In this document: positions 1 through 6,030 of the stretch, piece by piece
Position numbering within the stretch: position 1 is the stretch's first letter
Layout: each line of letters opens with the position of its first letter
DNA from: an uncultured Collinsella sp.
Lineage (GTDB): Bacteria > Actinomycetota > Coriobacteriia > Coriobacteriales > Coriobacteriaceae
NCBI GenBank assembly: GCA_900765185.1
Contig: CAAFQT010000077.1
Coordinates: 1-10,455 of the forward strand
Length of the DNA: 10,455 nt
Direction: 5' to 3'
Position numbers and translations under genes: made by a program
Notes under the pieces: model-generated
What the model was told of the DNA's origin: nothing
The model's database searches: none
What the model saw: the letters and a program-made list of their open reading frames with translations, nothing else

Positions 1-2
1 CG

Positions 3-692
3 CGCCGGGAGCTCAGCGAGTGCCAGATGCTCGGCAAGCCGGACCTTCCCGTCCTTGACGCTCCCGTCATGTACGGCAAGCGTCATCTGGTGGTGCCCAA
101 CGAGGCCGTGGGCGAGCTTTCGGACGAGGTGCGCGAGGTGTTTGTTAATGTTGACATGGGACGTTTGGGCGCCGGTTTTGAGGGGTTTGCCCCGCGCGAG
201 AATGTGCACTTCAAGCGTCCCGGCGGCACTAACAACTACGTCCACGGCGGCATGAGCCTGCAGGAGCTCTGCGTGCCCATTATCGGATTTTGGCGTGCGC
301 GCTCGGGTTCCAAGGACTTTGTCGACACGCGCGCGGCGACGCTGCGCGTACTAAGTGAGGGACGCCGAGTGACCAACTCGCTCTTCTCGGTCAACTTGAT
401 CCAGGAAGAACCTGCCCAAGGTAAGGTCTTGCCGTGCGAGTACGAGCTGGTGTTTACCGATGCAAGTGGCAACGAGGTGAGCGATACGGTCAAGGCGCAT
501 GCTAACAAGACTTCTGTTAACTCGCAGGAGCGCGTGGTGCATGCCAAGTTTGCGTTGCATGCAGCGGATGGATTCTCGGCCAAGGGTCCGTACTATCTGG
601 TCTGCCGCGAGCGCGAGACGGGCAAGATCGTTTGGCGCGAGACGTACACCATCGCTGTTTCGTTTGCACCTGTTGCTGATTTTGGTTTTTAG
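3..692 (+). CDS. pglZ: BREX-1 PglZ, C-terminal fragment (5' end outside window)
   Basis: The reading frame is open from base 3, so this is the last 229 codons of a longer gene, not a short gene starting at the ATG at 27. PglZ of type 1 BREX is usually above 800 residues and belongs to the alkaline-phosphatase superfamily; in BREX it is needed for host methylation and phage exclusion. The recognisable signature is HGGMSLQELCVPII at about 216-257, the conserved His-Gly-Gly/Ser-Leu-Gln-Glu stretch at the end of the phosphatase-like domain, where the His is a likely metal ligand. The roughly 140 residues after it form a variable C-terminal domain ending in ADFGF. The stop codon overlaps the Shine-Dalgarno of brxL, which fits the standard pglZ-brxL order. 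Identity rests on this motif plus the unmistakable brxL next door. Confidence 0.88.
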   Translation, partial: RRELSECQMLGKPDLPVLDAPVMYGKRHLVVPNEAVGELSDEVREVFVNVDMGRLGAGFEGFAPRENVHFKRPGGTNNYVHGGMSLQELCVPIIGFWRARSGSKDFVDTRAATLRVLSEGRRVTNSLFSVNLIQEEPAQGKVLPCEYELVFTDASGNEVSDTVKAHANKTSVNSQERVVHAKFALHAADGFSAKGPYYLVCRERETGKIVWRETYTIAVSFAPVADFGF

Positions 693-703
693 GAGTGTGC
701 CCT

Positions 704-3052
704 ATGTTTGATAGCAATGACGACGATCTGTGGGAAGTCCCCTCGATTGATGTGGATGTGCCGGTGGAAGGCGTGGTGCCCGTGGAGGCGCCGGCGGCTG
801 AGGTTGTTGCGCCTGCCCCGGAGTCGGTGGCTGCTGCGCCCGTTGAGGCTGCCGCGCCCGCTGGGGATGAATCCTCGACCGATGGCTATGACCAGGCTGC
901 GGCCGAGGCTCCCGAGGATGAGGGCTACGACATGGACGGGTTGGACGGTAAGCTGCTCGAGCACTTTGGCGGCAAGATCGTGCGCAAGGACCTGACGGCC
1001 TTTATGAAGCGCGGCGCCAACGTGCCCACCTTTGTGCTGGAGTACCTGCTGGGCATGTACTGCTCGACCGATGACGAGGAAGCCGTGGCAGAGGGCCTGG
1101 ATCGCATCCGCAGGATCCTCACTGATAACTACGTGCGTCCCGACGAGTCCGAGCGCATTAAGTCCAAGATTCGCGAACTGGGCCGCTTTACCATCATCGA
1201 TAAGGTGACGGCCAAGCTCGACGAGTACAAAGACATCTACGTGGCGTCGTTTGCCAATCTGACCATCGAGCCGTTTGTGATGCCGGCCGAGTACGTGCGC
1301 GACTATTCCAAGATTCTGCAGGGTGGTATTTGGTGCATCATGAGCATCGAGTATCGTCACCCCTTGGATGAGGAAGACGAGTTTGGCATGGATGTCTTTG
1401 GCGATGATGCGCCGCGCCGCGCCAAGGCCAAGCGTAAGAAGCGTGGGCCCGAGGACTCTCCGTTTAGCGTGGCGTCGCTCACGCCCATCCAGATGCCCAA
1501 CCTGGACCTGGATGCCATGGTCGAAGAGCGCCAGTATTTCTCGCGCGACGAGTGGCTCAACATGCTGCTGCGCTCCGCTGGCTATGAGCCCAGTGAGCTT
1601 TCCGAGAAAGAGCGCCTGCACTTTATCGAGCGTATGGTGCCGCTCATCGAGCGCAACTACAACCTGTGCGAGCTGGGTCCCCGCGGTACCGGTAAGAGCC
1701 ATATCTACAAAGAGGTCTCGCCCTACGCCATCTTGCTTTCGGGCGGCCAGACCACCACGGCCAACCTGTTCGGCCGTATGAACTCCATGCGCGCCGACCG
1801 CGTGGGCCTGGTTGGCCACTGGGATTGCGTGACGTTCGACGAGGTTGCCGGCATGCGGTTTAAGGACACCAACGCCGTGCAGATCATGAAGGACTACATG
1901 GCGAGTGGCAGTTACGCACGCGGCCGCGACCAGATCAACGCCGATGCCTCCATGGTCTTCGAGGGCAACATCAACGACACCGTGCAAAACGTCCTTAAGA
2001 CCACGCACCTGTTTGATCCGTTCCCGCCGGAGTTTAACAACGATTCGGCTTTCTTCGACCGCATCCACTATTACCTGCCGGGCTGGGAGATTCCCAAGAT
2101 GCGCTCGAGCCTGCTGACCGGGCATTATGGCCTGATCACCGACTGCCTGTCGGAGTTTTGCAAGGAGATGCGCCGCAAGGACTTTACGCACCATATCGAC
2201 CGGTATTTCCGCTTTAACAGCGACTTTAACAAGCGCGACGAGATCGCCGTGCGCAAGACCTTTAGCGGCCTGGCCAAGCTACTGTTCCCCGATGAGGCCA
2301 TGGACAAGGACGACGTGCGCTGGCTGCTGGACTACGCCATCGAAGGCCGTCGCCGCGTAAAGGAGCAACTCAAGATTATGGCGGGCGTCGAGTTTATCGA
2401 CGTTAACCTGGGCTATATGGATGCCGACAACCCGCAGGACGTGCACGTGGTGCGCGTGCCCGAGCAGAGCGAGGACACGCTGATTCCCGACGGGCCGCTG
2501 CTGTCCGGTCACGTGTTTGGCGTGGGCAGGTCGCAGGGCGGCGAGGTTGCCGTGTACAAGCTGGAGAACAAGGCGGTTGCCGGCGAGTGCAAGTTTAAGC
2601 ACGAGGGCGTGGCATTTAACAAGCCGGTGCGCGATACGCTGGAGGCCGCGTTCGACAACTTTGTGAACCTGGCGAACCGCGTGGCACCGGGCATGCACAT
2701 TGGCTCCAAGGATTATCTGCTGTTCTACAACGACCTGCAGAGCAAGGGGCTGTCCGAGGAAGTTTCGCTCGCCGAGTTTGTGGGCCTGTGCTCCGCGGCG
2801 TGCAACCGCCCGGTGATGCCCGCGCTGGCGATTCCGGGAATCTTGCGCATGTCGGGCTCTATGGATGAGATCCGCGGGCTCGAGGACATTATGCGCGTGG
2901 CCAAAAACGCCGGCGCCAAGCGCGTTATTTTGCCGCTGAGCGCCATCGCGGGCTTGCAGAGTGTTTCGTCCGAGATTATCTCGGGGTTGAGCCCGGTGTT
3001 CTACATGGATGGCGACCCGGTTGATGCCGCGAAGAAGGCGCTGGATCTGTAG
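704..3052 (+). CDS. brxL: BREX-1 BrxL, AAA+ Lon-like protein
   Basis: BrxL is the AAA+ ATPase with a Lon-like C-terminal domain that ends the type 1 BREX operon; it assembles into rings and binds DNA. I chose ATG 704 (782 aa) because AGGAG at 691-695 lies 8 nt before it; the GTG at 695 overlaps that site. Residues 1-76 are a Pro/Ala/acidic low-complexity extension. The family core starts near DGLDGKLLEHF (78-88) and contains GANVPTFVLEYLLGMYC. The Walker A motif GPRGTGKS is at 325-332 and Walker B VTFDE at 376-380, followed by the family stretch MKDYMASGSYARGRD. Residues about 222-250 hold an acidic-then-basic insertion (KAKRKKR at 241-247). By eye, the Lon-like domain has no DGPSAG serine motif, and the usual catalytic Lys position appears to be Glu727, so proteolysis is doubtful. 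Typical BrxL is about 670-690 aa, so the excess is mostly N-terminal. Confidence 0.95.
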   Translation: MFDSNDDDLWEVPSIDVDVPVEGVVPVEAPAAEVVAPAPESVAAAPVEAAAPAGDESSTDGYDQAAAEAPEDEGYDMDGLDGKLLEHFGGKIVRKDLTAFMKRGANVPTFVLEYLLGMYCSTDDEEAVAEGLDRIRRILTDNYVRPDESERIKSKIRELGRFTIIDKVTAKLDEYKDIYVASFANLTIEPFVMPAEYVRDYSKILQGGIWCIMSIEYRHPLDEEDEFGMDVFGDDAPRRAKAKRKKRGPEDSPFSVASLTPIQMPNLDLDAMVEERQYFSRDEWLNMLLRSAGYEPSELSEKERLHFIERMVPLIERNYNLCELGPRGTGKSHIYKEVSPYAILLSGGQTTTANLFGRMNSMRADRVGLVGHWDCVTFDEVAGMRFKDTNAVQIMKDYMASGSYARGRDQINADASMVFEGNINDTVQNVLKTTHLFDPFPPEFNNDSAFFDRIHYYLPGWEIPKMRSSLLTGHYGLITDCLSEFCKEMRRKDFTHHIDRYFRFNSDFNKRDEIAVRKTFSGLAKLLFPDEAMDKDDVRWLLDYAIEGRRRVKEQLKIMAGVEFIDVNLGYMDADNPQDVHVVRVPEQSEDTLIPDGPLLSGHVFGVGRSQGGEVAVYKLENKAVAGECKFKHEGVAFNKPVRDTLEAAFDNFVNLANRVAPGMHIGSKDYLLFYNDLQSKGLSEEVSLAEFVGLCSAACNRPVMPALAIPGILRMSGSMDEIRGLEDIMRVAKNAGAKRVILPLSAIAGLQSVSSEIISGLSPVFYMDGDPVDAAKKALDL

Positions 3053-3126
3053 AAGTGCGGGCGTGCGGGCTTGCGTGCGCGTGGGCCCGCGGGCGTGTTG
3101 GCGTGTTCGAGTAGGGAGGCCTTGCC

Positions 3127-4491
3127 ATGGCGAGCGAGCGTTCTGTTGGCGAGTTGCTCGACGAGCTGTTTGGCTTTGAGTCGGTAGCCAAGCGTCAGAC
3201 GGCGCTTGAGCAGTACGATCGCGGGGAGCTGGTGCGCAAAGCACGCTCCCGCGAGCTGCTGGGCGTGCTTAGGGGCGTCGAGGCTTCCGAGCACGCTGCG
3301 CGCGAGTCTGTCGTGCGGGCTGTTGACGGGTATGTTCGCCGTGTTGAGGGAGCCGCGCTTGCACGCGCTCGCAAGCGGGCGGGCATTGTTGGTCCGCTGC
3401 GGATGGAGCGCCGCTATGCTGCCTTTTTGCGCATGGAGGACAAGGCCGAGTTGCTGACGCGACTGGCGCAGACACTTGCGTTTGTCGAGGTAAAGCTGCG
3501 GGCCAATACTGCGGCCAGGGTTCGCGCGGCGTACGATGCCGCGGGGGCTTTGGTGTTGCAGGGCACGGCACGTTTGAGTGATGTGCGCATTGCCGAGGCC
3601 GTGCCTCTGGATGCCGATCTGCTGTGTACGCAGCTGGAGCAGATGCGTTGTGCCGCCGATGCGACGGACCTTGCGGGCATGATCACGGCGACGTTTGAGT
3701 CCGAGCTGAGTGCGACGGGGTCGCAGGGTGCCGGCGGGTCTGAGAGCGATGTTGCTGGCGATGTTGCTGATGACGTGGCGTTGGAGCGTGAGCTTACCAA
3801 CGTGCGCGGTGCTGCGCAGCGAGCGCGCTTGGCGGCGCAGGCGTATCGGGCCGAGCGCGCCGCCCGCGTTGCGGGGAGCACGGTGGAGCCGGTATCGTTG
3901 CCTGAGTCTGCGTGCATTGCGTGCGAGACGGCGTGCGATGCCGGGCAGCTTTCCGAGTTGCTCGCTCAGGTTAAGAAGTCGTTTGAGACCTACCGTCGAG
4001 TTGTTGCCGACGGCGGGTTATTCTGCGCGTTTGGCTCTGGCTCGCCGCATGGGGTTTGTAGGGGCTCGAGCTATTTCGACTATGATTCTCGACTTGATGA
4101 AGACGTGTTGGTGGGCGAGTACGATGGCGCTACCAGGCACGATGTTCGACGTGAGGTTCCGATTCCCGAGCTTGTTGATGAGGCTTTGGCCGAGGGCGGC
4201 GACTCGCTCGAGGTTGCCGTGGCGCGCATGCGCGAGTTTAACGGGCGCCGCTACGATGGCGTGCTGGACGAGGACCCTGCGCGCCATGTAAATGCGTTTT
4301 GGTATGGACTCAAAAAGCTCAGCCAGTATTGCGAGGCCGCCGTGCGTGTGGACGAGCGTGCTTGGGATTGCTTTATCGATAAGGTGCAGTTTGCCTACGA
4401 CGAGCCCGTGGGGCGCCTGGTCACGCAGATGGACGACAAGCAAGTGGCAGCTTTTGTTGCTGCCGTGGATGCGCTCGGAGCTGACGAGTAA
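3127..4491 (+). CDS. Unrecognised 454-aa helical protein downstream of brxL
   Basis: I do not recognise this family. ATG 3127 is preceded by AGGGAGG (3113-3119) at 7-nt spacing, so the start is well supported. The protein is rich in Ala, Arg, Glu and Leu, and its first 190 residues look almost wholly alpha-helical. A Gly/Ser/Asp-rich linker with little predicted order sits at about 198-220, followed by another charged helix and a C263-x2-C266-x3-C270 cluster that could bind a metal or be incidental. The C-terminal part (about 290-454) looks more globular and is richer in aromatic residues (SSYFDYDSRLDED; AFWYGLKKLSQYCE). There is no signal peptide or membrane segment. It lies 74 nt after brxL on the same strand without an obvious terminator, so co-transcription with BREX is likely. 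A BREX accessory role is inference from position only. Confidence 0.85.
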   Translation: MASERSVGELLDELFGFESVAKRQTALEQYDRGELVRKARSRELLGVLRGVEASEHAARESVVRAVDGYVRRVEGAALARARKRAGIVGPLRMERRYAAFLRMEDKAELLTRLAQTLAFVEVKLRANTAARVRAAYDAAGALVLQGTARLSDVRIAEAVPLDADLLCTQLEQMRCAADATDLAGMITATFESELSATGSQGAGGSESDVAGDVADDVALERELTNVRGAAQRARLAAQAYRAERAARVAGSTVEPVSLPESACIACETACDAGQLSELLAQVKKSFETYRRVVADGGLFCAFGSGSPHGVCRGSSYFDYDSRLDEDVLVGEYDGATRHDVRREVPIPELVDEALAEGGDSLEVAVARMREFNGRRYDGVLDEDPARHVNAFWYGLKKLSQYCEAAVRVDERAWDCFIDKVQFAYDEPVGRLVTQMDDKQVAAFVAAVDALGADE

Positions 4492-4518
4492 GGGCTTGGC
4501 TTGGCGGGAGGTTTCACC

Positions 4519-4731
4519 ATGAAAATCGAAGTCGATGTAGACCAGCTGCGCGAGGGCTTGCTCGACCGTGCGGGGAGCGCGACTGGCGTGGGCTTTCCGG
4601 CCGCCATGCTCGACGTAGTGGATATCGAGGACGAGTCGCCCCAAGAGCTCCTAGCCCGAGCCGAACGCGAAGGCCTCGACCTCCGCGACTTTGCCGTCGA
4701 CGACGACTGCGGAGCGTCTGACGACTGGTGA
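4519..4731 (+). CDS. Small acidic protein (70 aa), unrecognised
   Basis: ATG 4519 has GGGAGG (4506-4511) 7 nt upstream; the in-frame TTG at 4501 lies before that ribosome binding site and is not the start. The product has 13 Asp and 7 Glu against 5 Arg and 1 Lys, a net charge near -14, and ends in a run of acidic residues (VDDDCGASDDW). The middle (SPQELLARAEREGLDLRDF) looks like an amphipathic helix. It starts 27 nt after the 454-aa gene and is probably the last gene of the operon. No family is recognised. Small acidic proteins can be DNA mimics, antitoxin-like partners or binding partners of a neighbouring gene product; none of these is shown by the sequence. Its stop lies only 7 nt from the stop of the convergent DUF3800 gene. 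Confidence 0.75.
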   Translation: MKIEVDVDQLREGLLDRAGSATGVGFPAAMLDVVDIEDESPQELLARAEREGLDLRDFAVDDDCGASDDW

Positions 4732-4738
4732 CCCCGGG

Positions 4739-5416
4739 TCAGTTCATCCTTTTCTTCCTGAGATATAAGAGAAATCCCTTTTTGAACGTCCTTCGGGTTC
4801 CAAAAAATAGCCGATCAGTCTTTGTATCTTCCTTGCTGTCAAACTTGATAGCCGTTAGCTCGATCGTACAGATGTAGTCAGCAACTTGGAATAGCCGGTA
4901 GGCTCGTGGTGTGGCTTCTCGGTATACGATGACATCCCTTGCTAGAACGTACTCAAGCGCAGAATGAATGACCTCCGTTACAATCGGTTGGCCGTTGTCG
5001 TAGTAAATCTTAACGGTGTCGTATCGCTGGAAGAATTCCAGATGGTCGAAAAGTTCAACTGTGAGGTCTCGCCTCATTCTCTCCGCGAGACCGTTTTGAT
5101 TGCCGGCGAATTCGCTCATTCGGTATTGCAGACAGAGATAGCGTATGGGGAGATGCTGAATGAACGCGCGAAATGCGCTCAACATGTGCCTTCGCTGCTC
5201 CTTGGGAAGATCTTTGTAGTCGCCGTTTCCATTCAGTAGGGGTCCTGCATGAAATGGCGTATTGGGAAGCGAGGACTGCGACAGTGCGCGCTCGTAGCGG
5301 TCAATGCGTTCAACGATTGCATCGTTTTGATCGTGAAAAACGAGGGTGACGAGGTAGTAGTTGGAGACGCCTCCGAGGTCGCCAGATTCGTCAACAAAGA
5401 CGGAGAGTTCGCTCAT
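4739..5416 (-). CDS. DUF3800 domain protein (RNase H-like fold), 225 aa
   Basis: The protein covers a full DUF3800 domain. The hallmark FVDESGD is at residues 7-13, with acidic D9, E10 and D13. FHAG follows at 55-58, YYDNGQP at 138-144 (D140) and QVADYIC at 177-183 (D180). The spaced acidic residues fit the RNase H-like active site attributed to this family, so metal-dependent nuclease or nucleic-acid binding is plausible but unproven here. The C-terminus is strongly basic (KKGFLLYLRKKRMN), which suits nucleic-acid contact. I chose ATG 5416 because GGAGG (complement of 5423-5427) lies 6 nt before it; the alternative start at 5437 would lie in the terminator T-tract of the upstream RNA. DUF3800 genes are common in defence islands and mobile DNA. 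Base composition is visibly more A+T-rich than the flanking genes, suggesting transfer. Expression apparently has to pass the terminator at 5436-5463. Confidence 0.9.
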   Translation of the reverse strand: MSELSVFVDESGDLGGVSNYYLVTLVFHDQNDAIVERIDRYERALSQSSLPNTPFHAGPLLNGNGDYKDLPKEQRRHMLSAFRAFIQHLPIRYLCLQYRMSEFAGNQNGLAERMRRDLTVELFDHLEFFQRYDTVKIYYDNGQPIVTEVIHSALEYVLARDVIVYREATPRAYRLFQVADYICTIELTAIKFDSKEDTKTDRLFFGTRRTFKKGFLLYLRKKRMN

Positions 5417-5419
5417 GAT

Positions 5420-5475
5420 GGGCCTCCATTTTTGCAAAAAAATGCCGGGGGTAAGACCCCGGCTCTTGGAGGCCC
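5420..5475 (-). promoter_or_regulatory. Shine-Dalgarno of DUF3800 and its 9-nt complement in the leader RNA
   Basis: On the - strand the DUF3800 ribosome binding region reads UGGAGGCCC (5428 to 5420). The leader RNA upstream contains the exact complement GGGCCUCCA (5475 to 5467). In a read-through transcript the leader could pair with the ribosome binding site and hide it; the terminated RNA could do the same in trans. The complement covers the 3' strand of hairpin 1 and the start of the single-stranded linker, so pairing would compete with that hairpin. The pairing is seen directly in the sequence; the regulatory effect is inferred. Confidence 0.5.
5436..5463 (-). terminator. Intrinsic terminator between RNA copy 1 and DUF3800
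   Basis: On the - strand, GCCGGGG (complement of 5457-5463) and CCCCGGC (complement of 5444-5450) form a 7-bp GC stem, followed by A and seven T (complement of 5436-5442). It lies between the promoters and the DUF3800 coding region, so it must be partly bypassed for the gene to be expressed from them. Confidence 0.75.
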
Positions 5476-5492
5476 CTCTTTTGGAGGGAACC
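5436..5492 (-). ncRNA. Predicted small RNA, copy 1 (leader of DUF3800)
   Basis: This is a predicted RNA of about 57 nt starting GGUUCCCUC. Positions 1-22 fold as GGU-(bulged U)-CCCUC, loop CAAAA, GAGGG-GCC. Positions 23-29 are the single-stranded linker UCCAAGA. An intrinsic terminator follows (GCCGGGG, five-base loop, CCCCGGC, then seven T). The start is placed 6-7 nt after the -10 box. Copies 2 and 3 keep the same architecture and register, with U-G here replaced by U-A in copy 2, which supports a real folded RNA. Eight nt separate its terminator tract from the GGAGG of DUF3800. It may be an independent small RNA, a transcription attenuator or both. Confidence 0.65.
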
Positions 5493-5498
5493 GTATTC

Positions 5499-5528
5499 TT
5501 TATACCATGAGATAAGGGGTGCTTTCAA
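5499..5528 (-). promoter_or_regulatory. Inner promoter of RNA copy 1 / DUF3800
   Basis: On the - strand, TTGAAA (complement of 5523-5528) is separated by 18 nt from TATAAA (complement of 5499-5504), with an extended -10 TG one base before it (TGGTATAAA). The expected start is the GG at about 5492. The same extended -10 (TGnTATAAA) occurs in front of all three RNA copies. Confidence 0.6.
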
Positions 5529-5533
5529 GTAAT

Positions 5534-5562
5534 ATTATAATAAGCAAACATATGTTCGTCAA
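5534..5562 (-). promoter_or_regulatory. Outer near-consensus promoter with palindrome in its spacer
   Basis: On the - strand, TTGACG (complement of 5557-5562) and TATAAT (complement of 5534-5539) are 17 nt apart, 11 of 12 matches to the sigma-70-type consensus. The perfect 10-nt palindrome AACATATGTT (5547-5556) lies inside the spacer, a usual place for a repressor site. Its start would fall near 5527, overlapping the -35 of the inner promoter, so the two could interfere. It points toward RNA copy 1 and DUF3800. Confidence 0.55.
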
Positions 5563-5670
5563 ACTACCTGCGAAAAGTCCTTAGCCGTCCAGAGGTGGGT
5601 AGAGCGGCTCGTAAATTGCTGACGCAATGGGCCGGCGTTTTCCCGAGAAGTATTTAGTCTTGACTCGCAT

Positions 5671-5697
5671 AAAAAATGCCGGGGGACATCCCCCGGC
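5671..5697 (-). terminator. Intrinsic terminator of RNA copy 2
   Basis: An 8-bp perfect GC stem (5678-5685 with 5690-5697) and a 4-base loop are followed on the - strand by A and six T (complement of 5671-5676). It is the strongest of the three terminators. Confidence 0.75.
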
Positions 5698-5726
5698 TCT
5701 TGGAGGTCCCTTTATTCGAGGGTACC
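5671..5726 (-). ncRNA. Predicted small RNA, copy 2
   Basis: This is a predicted 56-nt RNA. Positions 1-22 fold as GGU-(bulged A)-CCCU, loop CGAAUAA, AGGG-ACC. The linker UCCAAGA is identical to copy 1, and an 8-bp terminator stem follows (GCCGGGGG, GATGT-side loop, CCCCCGGC, then T-tract). Together with its promoter it aligns with copy 1 over 71 bases (5443-5513 against 5677-5747) with 12 mismatches and no gaps, most of them in loops, bulges or compensated pairs. It ends about 145 nt before the outer DUF3800 promoter. The stretch 5570-5665 between them shows no gene or clear element. Confidence 0.6.
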
Positions 5727-5732
5727 GATTTC

Positions 5733-5762
5733 TTTATAGCATGAGATCGGACGGCTTTTAAA
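5733..5762 (-). promoter_or_regulatory. Promoter of RNA copy 2
   Basis: On the - strand, TTTAAA (5757-5762) lies 18 nt before TATAAA (complement of 5733-5738), with the extended -10 TGCTATAAA. Spacing and -10 match the promoter of copy 1, and the shared ATCTCATG before the -10 shows the promoter was duplicated with the RNA. A 10-nt palindrome, ATGGCGCCAT (5762-5771), abuts the -35. Confidence 0.5.
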
Positions 5763-5829
5763 TGGCGCCATGTGGATGGGATGGCGCGCCTGAAAAAGCC
5801 CTCAATGAATGGCATCTAACTAGTGTTCG

Positions 5830-5838
5830 TGATATAAA
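5830..5838 (+). promoter_or_regulatory. Extended -10 promoter of RNA copy 3
   Basis: TGATATAAA on the + strand has the same extended -10 form as copies 1 and 2, and the expected start is the GG at 5845. No convincing -35 is visible about 17-18 nt upstream, so activity would rely on the extended -10. It is divergent from the copy 2 promoter. Confidence 0.4.
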
Positions 5839-5844
5839 GATGCC

Positions 5845-5900
5845 GGTCATCTCAAAAGAGAGGGCTTCCAAGTGCCGGGGACGAATTCCCCGGCTTTTTT
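5845..5900 (+). ncRNA. Predicted small RNA, copy 3 (inverted)
   Basis: A 56-nt unit on the + strand matches the other copies in register. Positions 1-22 fold as GGUC, A-G mismatch, UCUC, loop AAAA, GAGA, GGCU. The linker UCCAAGU follows and then a terminator stem. From TATAAA to the terminator's CCGGGG it has exactly the same length as copy 1 (48 nt). The primary sequence of the hairpin differs more, but the outer pairs 1-22, 2-21 and 3-20 and the linker are kept, which argues for selection on structure. Its segment GGGCUUCCA could also pair with the DUF3800 Shine-Dalgarno region (8 Watson-Crick pairs and one G-U). Confidence 0.5.
5874..5900 (+). terminator. Intrinsic terminator of RNA copy 3
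   Basis: GCCGGGG (5874-5880) pairs with CCCCGGC (5888-5894), extended by A5881-T5887, and is followed by six T (5895-5900). No gene precedes it on the + strand within 1 kb, which supports its belonging to a small RNA. Confidence 0.75.
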
Positions 5901-5948
5901 CATTTCGGTGTCAATTCAAATGTTTTTTCAACCCATCCCCTTAATAAC

Positions 5949-6011
5949 TTGCGGTGAAATAGGGACTGTTTAGGCTGCTCAGAGGCCTATTCGGTCCCTA
6001 TTTCACCGCAA
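5949..6011. repeat. Long palindrome, 18-bp perfect arms
   Basis: TTGCGGTGAAATAGGGAC (5949-5966) is the exact reverse complement of 5994-6011. The 27-nt interior holds a second inverted pair, TAGGC (5971-5975) and GCCTA (5985-5989), so the whole 63 bases can fold into one long hairpin. There is no T-tract on either side, so it is not a standard terminator, although it lies 20 bp past the stop of the antiporter gene and could protect the transcript end. It resembles REP-like or miniature palindromic elements. Copy number cannot be judged from one window. Confidence 0.7.
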
Positions 6012-6030
6012 CTTAGGAGGAGCGGGGTAG

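Noticed and set aside
689..2194. 501-codon open frame antisense to brxL on the - strand
   Set aside because: It lies fully opposite the well-conserved BrxL reading frame, has no Shine-Dalgarno, and its His/Val/Leu-rich product matches nothing; long antisense frames are usual in high-GC DNA.
3085..3094. GCCCGCGGGC palindrome between brxL and the next gene as a terminator
   Set aside because: It is short, has no T-tract, and sits in a G/C-rich spacer where such palindromes are expected by chance.
2279..3244. 321-codon - strand frame spanning the brxL end and the next gene
   Set aside because: It overlaps two supported + strand genes and has low-complexity Arg/His/Gln composition typical of an antisense shadow.
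5436..5900. CRISPR array or classical type III toxin-antitoxin antitoxin repeat
   Set aside because: Only three widely spaced copies exist, one inverted, each with its own promoter and terminator; the protein is DUF3800, not ToxN-like.
5762..5944. 60-codon + strand frame through RNA copy 3
   Set aside because: It runs through the promoter, hairpin and terminator of copy 3 and has no ribosome binding site.
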